Positions 6,496 to 13,288 of a stretch of 16,953 bases of DNA are shown one piece after another. The notes beneath the pieces are model-generated. The model did not search any database. It was not told where the DNA came from and worked only from the letters and a program-made list of their open reading frames with translations. Where the stretch lies: assembly GCA_020059985.1 (NCBI GenBank), contig JAGVCI010000109.1, forward strand, positions 1 to 16,953, given 5' to 3'. This DNA comes from Candidatus Peribacterales bacterium (GTDB lineage: Bacteria; Patescibacteriota; Gracilibacteria; Peribacterales; Peribacteraceae). The position numbers were made by a program, and so were the translations under genes. Position 1 is the stretch's first letter. Every line of letters starts with the position of its first letter.

Positions 6496-8766
6496 CTACT
6501 GTGTTTTATAGAGCGTAGAACGCACGGTTCCGACCGACAGATCAACCCAAGAAAATGTCGTTGCACCATCATTCCACTCCACCGTTCCTGTTGCCGCACG
6601 ATCACCAAGAGAGGCAAGAGAGACTTGGAGAGTGCTCGCAGATGAAGAAACTTGGCTATCCGTGATCGTGACACGCAACGCCAGCGAGATAGATTCACCC
6701 TGATCGATCACCGTGGAGACGGAACTTCCTTCAAGATTGGAACACGTCACGGTGATTGCACCCGTGTCTGCAGACGCTGCGCATCCTTTCACTGAAGAAG
6801 GACTGAGAACATTGAAGAGTGTGACACTGGTCGGATCAATTTTTACGTTCTGCGCATTGAGAATGAATCGCAACGTATCGATGGTCACAGGGAACGATCC
6901 GCTGACACCAGGAGCCTTGGGTGATGCGGCAAAGGAGAACGCAGCGACGGTGTCGCTTCCGACTGGCACCGGCGAATTATCGGGATCGCTGTGGCTATTT
7001 TCGATCGCAATGATGTTTGATGCGACGACATCATGCGTGGGGCCGAGAATCAGTGCATTGGTCCCCGGCGTCGACGCACCAATGAAGATCTCTCCTTCAC
7101 TCACGCTATCGCCATCGTTTTGTGAGAGTGTGGCGATGGATCCCCTGCCGAACGCCTGGATAGCCGGGAGCGGAGTAGTAGCTGAGGTAAGCGAGAGAGC
7201 CACGGTATCACCGCTGATCTCTGCGGGAGCAGCCGTGCGCATGCGTGCTTTCACGAGGATCGTCACATTGCTCTCCTGCGCGACCACGAGCTCGGTCTGC
7301 GCGCAGTACATGCTGGAAGAAGGCGCATCGCACTGACCCGTGCGCGCAACGGCGAATGGAGTTGAACTGCTTCCGAGGAAGAGTTCCAGACTATCCACAC
7401 TCTCTCCAGCGCCACTGATGCCGATATCGGTCACTTCGATGTTTTCTTGCTCCGCACGCATCTTTATGCGCAGAAGTGTCGGCGTCAGTTCACCAGCACG
7501 CAACTGACGGCTACGCACCGGAACGGAATCTTGGGTGACGAAGAGATTTCCTTTTCCAGTGACGGTCACCTCTCGCGCTGTCTCGGTGATCACTGCGATC
7601 CAGCAAATGGATTGATCACAGCCAGCGAAATCGGTATCGATCCCGGTGAGCTCTCGCGAATCCTCTACTCCTGTTGCTTCGACGTAACGCAAATCGTTTG
7701 TCGCAAAGCCAATCGCAATCTTCTCCGAAGTTCCATCATCGACGAGGTCCCCGAGGAGTCGGTAGCGGCTCATCACTCCGTCTTGGACGAGCGTTGAAAG
7801 ATCGGTGAATGCGAGCACACCTGCCTGCGGCACTGCCGTATCGATCAGCTGTTCCCCACGCATCAGTCGGTAATTGGTCGCCTTTGCAAGGGTTCCTGTT
7901 GTGCTACGAAGTTTAAGTCCCGTGAGGAAGACATCCTGCCTACCGGCGATCGCATCGAACGCGAAGAGCTCCACATTTTCAGAGCCGACAGACTGCGAGA
8001 GCGACGAGAACGGTCGCTGCTCGATCTTCAACGCGCCATGACGGATAGGCTCAGGAACGATTACACAAATGCTGCTGCACCCATCTCCATTCTCTCCATT
8101 CCCGTCGTCACACTCTTCCGGCGGCTCGACTGTTCCGTTTCCGCAGAATACTCCCTCGGGAGTTTCACCCGGCTCCTCTATGCGTGCGATCTCATCGGCA
8201 AGCGTCACGATCAAGACCGCCATCTCGCTGCGTGTGAGCAGGTGTCCGGGATCGTACGGGAAATAATCGAAAATTCTCTTCGATGCTGCGGCGTCCATGT
8301 AGGGGTCGTACCAGTGCGGTGGACCATCGGGGTACGCAGGCGTGCGGATCCCCCACGCATCTATCGCCATCTTCAACGCTTCGGCGAGGATCACCGTTTG
8401 TTCTCCACGAAATGTTCCGTCTGGGTATCCATCGATGATTCCGCGATTTTTTGCGGAGCAGGCGTACGCCCAGTACCACTGTTCCTCTCCCGCGAAATCG
8501 AAGAAGCAGTGACGATCGACGACCGAGAAGACTTCACTTCCATCAACTGCGAGCATCATGATTTTCAGAAACTCCGCGCGATTAATGAGGATGTCTGGTC
8601 GAAAAATGCCATAGCCGTATCCATCCACGATTCCGCGGTTATGGAGGAACTCCACCTGCGCCTCGTGGGGGTGACCAACGACATCGAGAAATGGCTGCAC
8701 CTGCGCCAAAGCAGGCTGCACTGACAGGGCCAGAAAAAGGGCCGTTCCCACGATAGATCTACCCAC
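6496..8766 (-). CDS. Large S-layer-homology (SLH) surface protein, 756 residues
   Basis: A GTG start at 8766 gives a signal peptide (residues 1-21, ALA|Q). Three SLH domains follow: about 26-72 with FLDV.. and GI(V/I)DGYGYGIFRPD..INRAEFLK; about 88-137 with IDGYPDGTFR..; and about 150-192 with F.YDPG..LTRSEMA. SLH domains bind secondary cell-wall polymer or a comparable envelope glycan. Residues 208-234 form a Cys-rich DUF4215-like motif (CGNGTVEPPEECDDGNG...GCSSIC). The remaining 500 residues are Thr/Ser/Val-rich beta-structure, probably several Ig-like modules. The end (GATTFSWVDLSVGTV) resembles long surface proteins of Patescibacteria as I remember them. Function is inferred as an S-layer or cell-surface structural component. 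A second in-frame GTG (residue 6) would lose the positively charged signal-peptide start. The predicted transcription start coincides with the GTG. Confidence 0.9.
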   Translation of the reverse strand: MGRSIVGTALFLALSVQPALAQVQPFLDVVGHPHEAQVEFLHNRGIVDGYGYGIFRPDILINRAEFLKIMMLAVDGSEVFSVVDRHCFFDFAGEEQWYWAYACSAKNRGIIDGYPDGTFRGEQTVILAEALKMAIDAWGIRTPAYPDGPPHWYDPYMDAAASKRIFDYFPYDPGHLLTRSEMAVLIVTLADEIARIEEPGETPEGVFCGNGTVEPPEECDDGNGENGDGCSSICVIVPEPIRHGALKIEQRPFSSLSQSVGSENVELFAFDAIAGRQDVFLTGLKLRSTTGTLAKATNYRLMRGEQLIDTAVPQAGVLAFTDLSTLVQDGVMSRYRLLGDLVDDGTSEKIAIGFATNDLRYVEATGVEDSRELTGIDTDFAGCDQSICWIAVITETAREVTVTGKGNLFVTQDSVPVRSRQLRAGELTPTLLRIKMRAEQENIEVTDIGISGAGESVDSLELFLGSSSTPFAVARTGQCDAPSSSMYCAQTELVVAQESNVTILVKARMRTAAPAEISGDTVALSLTSATTPLPAIQAFGRGSIATLSQNDGDSVSEGEIFIGASTPGTNALILGPTHDVVASNIIAIENSHSDPDNSPVPVGSDTVAAFSFAASPKAPGVSGSFPVTIDTLRFILNAQNVKIDPTSVTLFNVLSPSSVKGCAASADTGAITVTCSNLEGSSVSTVIDQGESISLALRVTITDSQVSSSASTLQVSLASLGDRAATGTVEWNDGATTFSWVDLSVGTVRSTLYKTQ

Positions 8767-8772
8767 CTGTGC

Positions 8773-8781
8773 AGTATACCA
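8773..8781 (-). promoter_or_regulatory. Extended -10 promoter, leaderless start of the SLH gene
   Basis: TGGTATACT on the minus strand (8781-8773) is an extended -10 (TGn plus TATACT, 5 of 6). No -35 occurs at 16-18 nt; a TTGACC box is only 13 nt away. Six bases separate the -10 from GTG 8766, so the standard +1 is the G of the start codon. Confidence 0.6.
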
Positions 8782-8833
8782 AAATCGGACGGGTCAATCG
8801 GAATATTAGGCGAATTTTGGCCTCGTCTTGCTC

Positions 8834-8839
8834 TATACT
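8834..8839 (+). promoter_or_regulatory. -10 element of the tRNA-Arg promoter
   Basis: TATACT lies 13 bases before the tRNA 5' end, predicting a start near 8846 and a 7-nt leader. No clear -35 is seen. It is divergent from the SLH promoter, and a 7-bp inverted repeat (CCAAAAT 8779-8785, ATTTTGG 8814-8820) lies between them. Confidence 0.5.
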
Positions 8840-8852
8840 TTAGATGGTACAC

Positions 8853-8929
8853 GCCCCCGTAGCTCAGTTGGATAGAGCGCCTGGCTTCGAACCAGGAGGT
8901 CGTGGGTTCGAGTCCTGCCGGGGGTACCA
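8853..8929 (+). tRNA. tRNA-Arg (anticodon TCG), CCA encoded
   Basis: A 77-nt cloverleaf. The acceptor stem is GCCCCCG/CGGGGGT (first pair G-U). The D-arm starts TAGCTCAG. The anticodon stem CCTGG/CCAGG closes the loop CTTCGAA, with anticodon TCG reading CGN arginine codons. A short variable loop and the T-arm with GGTTCGAGTCC follow, then discriminator A and an encoded CCA (8927-8929). Confidence 0.96.
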
Positions 8930-8981
8930 GAATTCTTACACTTCCACGAATCCGCGGGAATTCAATTACAGTTCCGAGGTC

Positions 8982-9021
8982 CCTCGTAGCTCAGCAGAGC
9001 GAAGTGGGGCCGGGGGTACCA
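8982..9021 (+). pseudogene. Decayed, internally deleted tRNA copy
   Basis: CGTAGCTCAG (8985-8994) repeats tRNA-Arg 8858-8867. AGAGCG (8996-9001) repeats the other side of the D-arm, and GCCGGGGGTACCA (9009-9021) is identical to the last 13 bases of tRNA-Arg including CCA. The anticodon arm and most of the T-arm are missing, so it cannot form a functional tRNA. It may be a deletion product of a duplicated tRNA or a scar of integration at the tRNA 3' end. Confidence 0.6.
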
Positions 9022-9093
9022 TAAAAAAATTCCAAAAAAGCAAATTGCAAATTGCAAAAACGAAATCACATCTTGATGATGGGAATATTTTTA

Positions 9094-9123
9094 TAAAAAA
9101 ATACCCCGCGTGTGCGAGGTATT
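9094..9123 (-). terminator. Strong intrinsic terminator of the 32-residue basic gene
   Basis: Minus strand AATACCTCGC-ACAC-GCGGGGTATT (9123-9100), a 10-bp stem with one G-U, leads into a T run. It lies 17 bases after the TAG at 9141, which supports the tiny gene upstream of it. Confidence 0.92.
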
Positions 9124-9140
9124 CTCTGAAGCGAAGAGAT

Positions 9141-9239
9141 CTATCTCCTCTTCTTCGATTTGCGCTTCGTAGACTTGCGTGCAGCCTTGCGAGCCGGACG
9201 CTTCTTTTTCTTCGATGCCTTCTTCTTTTTCTTGGCCAT
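9141..9239 (-). CDS. Tiny Lys/Arg-rich protein (32 residues), histone-tail-like
   Basis: ATG 9239 to TAG 9141 encodes MAKKKKKASKKKKRPARKAA and continues RKSTKRKSKKRR. About two thirds of residues are Lys or Arg; the rest are Ala, Ser, Pro and Thr. The composition recalls histone-H1-like tails and small basic nucleoid or ribosome-associated proteins. It is too short for a fold and no family can be named securely. It is likely real: it has a proper start, a pyrimidine-rich leader (CTCTTTCCCAACTCTTTCC) like neighbouring genes, and a strong terminator right after the stop. It probably binds nucleic acid in the cytoplasm; that is inferred from charge only. It sits between ribBA (same strand) and the tRNA-Arg gene (opposite strand). 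Confidence 0.75.
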   Translation of the reverse strand: MAKKKKKASKKKKRPARKAARKSTKRKSKKRR

Positions 9240-9398
9240 GGAAAGAGTTGGGAAAGAGATAAGGAAAGAGTTGGCAAAAGTGTAAATGTAGTGCAGAAAA
9301 ATGAAAAGTTATTTATGCAGCGCAGAAAAAAAAATATGGTTTATTGATTTTTACACATTTTCGACATTTTGCGAAAAAAGGCGCACGTCATGTGTCAC

Positions 9399-10610
9399 TC
9401 ACACATTTTTCAGCGTGTGTCCGAGTTTATTTTTTTTCGTACGCAAATATTTTTTCTGTTCTTCGGACTGCGGCTCCACTTCAATCGGAAGTTGTTCGAC
9501 GACGTGCAAACCGTACCCCTCGAGTCCAATAATTTTCTTCGGATTGTTCGTGAGGAGCCGCAAATGCCCCACTCCCAGATCACGAAGAATTTGTGCGCCA
9601 ATGCCGTATTCTCGCAGATCTACAGGAAGCCCGAGACGCTCATTTGCCTCCACAGTATCTAGTCCTTCGCTGCGCTGCAGTTCGTACGCACGCATCTTGT
9701 GACGCAATCCAATCCCGCGTCCTTCTTGTCGCAAATAGAGGAGCACTCCTCTCTCTTCATCTGCAATTTGCTGCATCGCTTTCGAAAGTTGTGCACCACA
9801 ATCGCAGTGCACCGAACCGAACGCATCACCGGTCAGACACTCCGAGTGCACACGCACAAGTGAGGGTTGCAACGGATCAATTTCCCCCTTTACGAGTGCG
9901 ACATGATCGACGTGATGCAATGTGTCGGAGTACACGTGCATCATCCATGCACCGGTCTCTGTCTGTAGTTCTGTTGTCACTTCACGTCGGACAAATGTTT
10001 CGGTGCGACGACGATACGCAATGAGATCCGCAACAGTGACAATCGGAATGTCGTGCTCCGTTGCAAACTTCGTGAGCTCGGGGAGACGCATCATCGTTCC
10101 ATCATCGTTCATGAGTTCACCTCCGACAGCTCCCGCACGCAATCCCGCGAGTCGCACGAGATCGACCGACGCTTCGGTGTGTCCTGCACGCACGAGCACT
10201 CCTCCTTCTGACGCACGCAGCGGGAAAATGTGACCAGGACGACTGAGGTCCTCCGGACGTGCAACGGGATTCATCGCCGCACGAATAGTCGTTGTGCGAT
10301 CCTTCGCCGAAACGCCCGTATCAATATCTTTCGCTCCTTCGATACTCACCGTGAATGGTGTCTGACGCTTGGAAGTATTGTGAGCCACCATCGGAGGAAG
10401 ATTCAGTTGATCGGCGATCGCATTACTGACCGCGAGGAACACAATGCCACTCGTGTGACGAATGAGCATGGCCATCTGCTGCTCGGTGAGAAGCTCGGCC
10501 GCCACGATCAAATCCCCTTCGTTCTCCCGCTCTTTGTCATCGACGACGATGACCAATCCGCCGATCCGTAGACGATCAAGCGCGGTAGGGATAGTAGCGA
10601 GAGGGTTCAT
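9399..10610 (-). CDS. ribBA: Bifunctional RibBA: 3,4-DHBP synthase / GTP cyclohydrolase II
   Basis: A 403-residue fusion feeding both branches of riboflavin synthesis. The N-terminal RibB domain (about 1-200) makes 3,4-dihydroxy-2-butanone 4-phosphate from ribulose 5-phosphate and has DDKERENEGDL (24-34), RPGHIFPLRA (124-133) and RAGHTEASVDL (141-151). The C-terminal RibA domain (about 205-400) opens the GTP ring. It has the zinc site C258, C269, C271 in ECLTGDAFGSVHCDCG, then RQEGRGIGL (294-302), YGIGAQILRDLGV (335-347) and TNNPKK (354-359). ATG 10610 is preferred over an upstream in-frame TTG at 10634 because RibB normally starts just before the first conserved helix. No FMN riboswitch or Shine-Dalgarno sequence precedes it. 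The 80-nt hairpin at 10633-10712 lies between it and the SLH gene upstream, so it may have its own promoter or depend on read-through. Confidence 0.97.
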   Translation of the reverse strand: MNPLATIPTALDRLRIGGLVIVVDDKERENEGDLIVAAELLTEQQMAMLIRHTSGIVFLAVSNAIADQLNLPPMVAHNTSKRQTPFTVSIEGAKDIDTGVSAKDRTTTIRAAMNPVARPEDLSRPGHIFPLRASEGGVLVRAGHTEASVDLVRLAGLRAGAVGGELMNDDGTMMRLPELTKFATEHDIPIVTVADLIAYRRRTETFVRREVTTELQTETGAWMMHVYSDTLHHVDHVALVKGEIDPLQPSLVRVHSECLTGDAFGSVHCDCGAQLSKAMQQIADEERGVLLYLRQEGRGIGLRHKMRAYELQRSEGLDTVEANERLGLPVDLREYGIGAQILRDLGVGHLRLLTNNPKKIIGLEGYGLHVVEQLPIEVEPQSEEQKKYLRTKKNKLGHTLKNV

Positions 10611-10632
10611 AGAGAAATCTATAGTAGTCCCC

Positions 10633-10712
10633 AAAGGGAGAGATTTCGAGGATTTCGAAGAAATAGAGGAACGTCGGCATCCTCTATTTCTTCGATTAGT
10701 TCTATTCCCTTT
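10633..10712. repeat. Period-9 hairpin repeat, copy B (80 nt)
   Basis: An inner 16-bp perfect stem (10655-10670 with 10680-10695) has a 9-nt loop. Outer AAAGGGA/TCCCTTT arms are at 10633-10639/10706-10712. The left arm contains 9-nt units GATTTCGAG, GATTTCGAA and GAAATAGAG. On the minus strand the hairpin starts directly after the TAA of the 457-residue SLH gene and ends 22 bases before the ribBA ATG. It may attenuate transcription or stabilise mRNA ends. It is related to, but more diverged than, copies A and C. Confidence 0.85.
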
Positions 10713-12086
10713 TTACTGCAGTTGAATCGTGTACGTCTGCTTCGCGGATTTCGTTTCTCCTCTGCCCACAGAGATGATGTAGTCGCCTGGGGTGTACCGA
10801 TACGAGTGTCCGCATTCCGGCCCAGAGAAGCTCGCAAGGTTCACATTCGCAAGCGGATAGACGATGCACTTCACGCTTTGAGAGTCGGAAACGCCGACTG
10901 TCATTTGAGCCTCGGTCGTCACGGTGAAGCGATAGAAATCTTGGAGGTCGTTGGAGGTGAGCGTCTGCGTCATGAGATCTCCTTTCTTGACGCGAACTGC
11001 CTGCATGAAGCCGTCGTTTCCATCACCCGTACTGTTTTGAACACTGACTGAGAATGTTGTATCCGCATTCGACGGTTGTAGCTGGAGTTGGTAATTCCCC
11101 GCAGGCACCGCAGTCTTCAAGTAACAACTGTGTCCCTCTTGGAACCCGAGGTAGTACTCATCGGAGAAACTGGACGCACCGAGGAGATACAAGCGACACG
11201 TCATACTCCCCATCTGTCCGGATTGCAGAGAAGCATCAGTCATGAGAACCGCCGCAGAGCTCAAGGTGAAGAGGTACGAGACAGATTTCTTTCCGTCGAA
11301 CTTGCCCGTCGTGGCGAAGGGCGCAGTGACGTTGAAGGTCTGCTCCTGCGTATCATCTTGCGTGCCTCCCGTCTCGGAAGTTTCACCCGTCTCCTCCTGC
11401 ATATTTTCTTCTGCCTCCTCTTCCATTTGTTCTTCCGTTTCGCTTCGCTCTTCCTCTAGCTGTGCATGGAGCGCATTGAAGATGTACGCCGCTGCCTCTC
11501 CACGAAGAAGTGGCCAATCTGGGTAGAAGCGTGAGCCATCTTGTCCGGCAATCGGCAAGATGCCATTGATAAACCCAGCGAAGAGATACTTCGTGTACCA
11601 CGCCGCGACGGAGACATCGACGAACTTCACGATCTCTCGGTCTTCCTCAGAAATGTCGTCCACTTCAAGATCGAACACTTCCATGATCATCTTGAGTGCC
11701 TCGACACGGTTCACCAAATTTCCCGGTCGGAATGATCCATCTGCGTACCCTTGCACGTAGCGATTTGCCGCGGCATCACAGACATACGACTCAAACCACG
11801 CCCCCTCTGGCACATCACTAAAACATTTCTTGTGGATCGGATCCGGAGTTTTGCCTTTAGCCTTGTAAAGCATCTTCAGCATCTCAGCGCGATTCACCGC
11901 TCTATCGGGTGCGAATGTCCCATCGGGGTTGCCGCCGATCACCTGCGCACCAACGAGCATTTCGATCTCCGCTTGGTACATGTGACCGTCTGGAACATCA
12001 GGAAACACTGCGGCATGCACCGCCGGCAGGCCGAAGATCTGTAGGAGTAGTGCGCCCGCGGCTAGCGCGGATGTGAAGCGTTGCAT
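10713..12086 (-). CDS. SLH-domain surface protein with Glu-rich linker and beta-domains (457 residues)
   Basis: Signal peptide at residues 1-25 (VHA|A). Three SLH domains follow at about 27-73 (VIGGNPDGTFAPDRAVNRAEMLK), 88-135 (VQGYADGSFRPGNLVNRVEALK) and 154-204 (NGILPI...FYPDWPLLRGEAA). A strongly acidic, Glu-rich linker (about 208-250, EEQMEEEAEEN) leads to two beta-sandwich-like modules (about 250-355 and 360-457). The phrases SYLFTLSSAAVLM and DFYRFTVTTEAQMTV resemble pre-peptidase C-terminal (PPC) domains. It is likely anchored to the envelope by SLH and displays the beta modules outward; no catalytic site is visible. It lies inside the riboflavin gene cluster (ribE-ribH before, ribBA after) on the same strand, with its own candidate promoter. 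No Shine-Dalgarno sequence precedes ATG 12086. Confidence 0.9.
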   Translation of the reverse strand: MQRFTSALAAGALLLQIFGLPAVHAAVFPDVPDGHMYQAEIEMLVGAQVIGGNPDGTFAPDRAVNRAEMLKMLYKAKGKTPDPIHKKCFSDVPEGAWFESYVCDAAANRYVQGYADGSFRPGNLVNRVEALKMIMEVFDLEVDDISEEDREIVKFVDVSVAAWYTKYLFAGFINGILPIAGQDGSRFYPDWPLLRGEAAAYIFNALHAQLEEERSETEEQMEEEAEENMQEETGETSETGGTQDDTQEQTFNVTAPFATTGKFDGKKSVSYLFTLSSAAVLMTDASLQSGQMGSMTCRLYLLGASSFSDEYYLGFQEGHSCYLKTAVPAGNYQLQLQPSNADTTFSVSVQNSTGDGNDGFMQAVRVKKGDLMTQTLTSNDLQDFYRFTVTTEAQMTVGVSDSQSVKCIVYPLANVNLASFSGPECGHSYRYTPGDYIISVGRGETKSAKQTYTIQLQ

Positions 12087-12111
12087 TGAGTGATTGGAAG
12101 GGTTACGCCAA

Positions 12112-12141
12112 ATCCTACAGGCAGAACCACGTCAATGACAA
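12112..12141 (-). promoter_or_regulatory. Candidate promoter of the 457-residue SLH gene
   Basis: TTGTCA (12141-12136; 5 of 6), an 18-nt spacer, then TAGGAT (12117-12112; 4 of 6). Predicted start near 12105, leader about 19 nt. It lies just after the ribH stop (12146) and would uncouple the SLH gene from ribEH. Confidence 0.4.
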
Positions 12142-12145
12142 GGAC

Positions 12146-12628
12146 CTACGACTTTAGCCCCCGAAGTAAGTCGAGCGAATGGAGAACGCTTCTAGCCGCT
12201 TCAGCCCCCTTATTCCCCTCTCCTTCTGCGCGCTTCTGGGCATCCTCGAGACTCTGGACGTAGAGAATTTCGAACGCGAATGGAACTCCGTACTGGACCT
12301 GAACATCCATCATTCCGCGCGCGGCATTGGCAGCAATGAGCTCGGCATGGTGGGTTTCGCCCTGGACGACAATCCCAATGCCGATGAGTCCGTCCACTAC
12401 TTTCGCGCGTGCGAGTGCTGCACCGACGAGGGGGATTTCAAATGAGCCGGCGACAGGATGAACAGCAATATTCGCATCACTCACTCCTGCATCTCGTAAG
12501 GTGTCGCGCGCGTTCTTCACGAGAGCCGTCATCTCCTCTTCATAATAGGAGGAGTGCACGATTGCGATCCGCCACGATGGGTCAATATTTTTTGGGAGCG
12601 CGAATGTGGAAGAAGTGTGCTGCATCAT
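12146..12628 (-). CDS. ribH: 6,7-dimethyl-8-ribityllumazine synthase (lumazine synthase)
   Basis: A 160-residue enzyme that condenses 3,4-DHBP with the ribitylamino-uracil intermediate to form lumazine, the penultimate riboflavin step. It normally assembles into pentamers or 60-mers. Visible motifs: IAIVHSSYYEE (21-31, substrate-binding strand), PVAGSFEIPL (58-67), VVQGETHHAEL (87-97, with the catalytic His at about 94), ANAARGMMDVQ (100-110) and YGVPFAFEIL (113-122). ATG 12628 overlaps the ribE stop as ATGA; the adjacent ATG at 12625 is an equally possible start. Upstream in-frame codons reaching 12739 lie inside ribE and are not used. The overlap implies translational coupling to ribE, which fits RibE and RibH acting on each other's products. 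Confidence 0.96.
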   Translation of the reverse strand: MMQHTSSTFALPKNIDPSWRIAIVHSSYYEEEMTALVKNARDTLRDAGVSDANIAVHPVAGSFEIPLVGAALARAKVVDGLIGIGIVVQGETHHAELIAANAARGMMDVQVQYGVPFAFEILYVQSLEDAQKRAEGEGNKGAEAARSVLHSLDLLRGLKS

Positions 12629-13188
12629 TGATGAGCGTAGCGTGCCAGAATATCTGTTTCGATGGTGAGGAAATCTCCTTTCTTCTTGAGACCGAGAGTC
12701 GTCGTCTCGATCGTAAGTGGAATAAGCGCGACACTGCACGCGCCATCTTTGACGGACATCACCGTGAGAGAAACGCCATCGAGCGCGATGGATCCTTTGG
12801 AAATCACGGAGCTCTGGAGCTCAAGCGGGATCAACACCGTGAGGATCTCTCCCTTCGCTGTGCGTTCTCGAGAGAGAATCTCTCCTATGCCTTCGACATG
12901 TCCTTGGACGATATGTCCCTCCAGACGACTATCTGCTCGCATTGCTCGTTCCAGGTTCACCTGGTCTCCGGGTTTTAGTGACCCAAAGTGTGATCGATCG
13001 AACGACTCTGGGATCACATCAAAGGAGAGAGAACGTTGATCGAGAGCGACCACAGTGAGACACACACCCGAGACAGCAATACTGGAACCGATCTGGATAT
13101 CATCAAACGTCTTCGGGCGTTCGATCACGAGTCGAGTAGCCGTGAAGGAAAGTACGGGAGCCAGAGTTTCGACGACACCGGTGAACAT
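12625..13188 (-). CDS. ribE: Riboflavin synthase alpha chain
   Basis: A 187-residue enzyme that dismutates two lumazines to riboflavin. It begins with the diagnostic MFTGVVE. The two lumazine-binding barrels are about 1-87 (SGVCLTV at 40-46) and 95-182 (DGVSLTV at 137-143), joined by RLEGHIVQGHVEGIG (88-102). It is slightly shorter than the usual 200-215 residues, mostly at the C-terminus. ATG 13188 is fixed by the conserved N-terminus, which needs its free Met-Phe-Thr for the active site. An extended -10 (TGATACACT, 13206-13198) ends nine bases before the ATG, so the mRNA leader is predicted to be about 3 nt. There is no room for an FMN riboswitch. It is first gene of the ribE-ribH unit and divergent from the aquaporin-like gene. 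Confidence 0.96.
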   Translation of the reverse strand: MFTGVVETLAPVLSFTATRLVIERPKTFDDIQIGSSIAVSGVCLTVVALDQRSLSFDVIPESFDRSHFGSLKPGDQVNLERAMRADSRLEGHIVQGHVEGIGEILSRERTAKGEILTVLIPLELQSSVISKGSIALDGVSLTVMSVKDGACSVALIPLTIETTTLGLKKKGDFLTIETDILARYAHQ

Positions 13189-13197
13189 GAGAGAGAC

Positions 13198-13206
13198 AGT
13201 GTATCA
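13198..13206 (-). promoter_or_regulatory. Extended -10 promoter of ribE-ribH
   Basis: TGATACACT on the minus strand (TGn plus TACACT, 4 of 6). No -35 is found at 15-18 nt. The standard start would be 13191, three bases before the ribE ATG. Confidence 0.45.
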
Positions 13207-13247
13207 GGATGGAGACAGAAAAATCCGGAAGCGGTGAGAAAATACTG

Positions 13248-13256
13248 TGGTAGTAT
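13248..13256 (+). promoter_or_regulatory. Extended -10 promoter of the aquaporin-like gene
   Basis: TGGTAGTAT (TGn plus TAGTAT, 4 of 6), without a clear -35. Predicted start near 13263, leader about 26 nt, ending in the pyrimidine-rich CCTTCCTCCTCCTCTTT before ATG 13289. Confidence 0.35.
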
Positions 13257-13288
13257 GCGTCTAATTTCACCCCTTCCTCCTCCTCTTT

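Noticed and set aside
8038..8724. 228-residue plus-strand frame opposite the large SLH gene
   Set aside because: The minus-strand frame has a signal peptide and SLH domains; the plus-strand translation shows no coherent features.
8844..9347. 167-residue open frame beginning MVHAPVAQLDRAPGFEP
   Set aside because: This is the well-known false translation of a tRNA gene (VAQLDRAPGFEPGG...), running through tRNA-Arg and its decayed copy.
8930..9400. Integrated mobile element at tRNA-Arg
   Set aside because: Although the tRNA 3' end is repeated, only about 80 bases lie between the copies and no integrase or phage gene is present.
9383..9410. Hairpin at the end of ribBA as a terminator (TGTGT...ACACA)
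   Set aside because: The stem is only 5 bp, overlaps the stop codon and is not directly followed by T on the minus strand, so it was not annotated.
13189..13288. Possible FMN riboswitch upstream of ribE (a GGGGTGAAATTA stretch on the minus strand)
   Set aside because: Only one short RFN-like phrase is present; the conserved CCGACCGGCGGT and paired arms are missing, and the promoter predicts a leader of about 3 nt.
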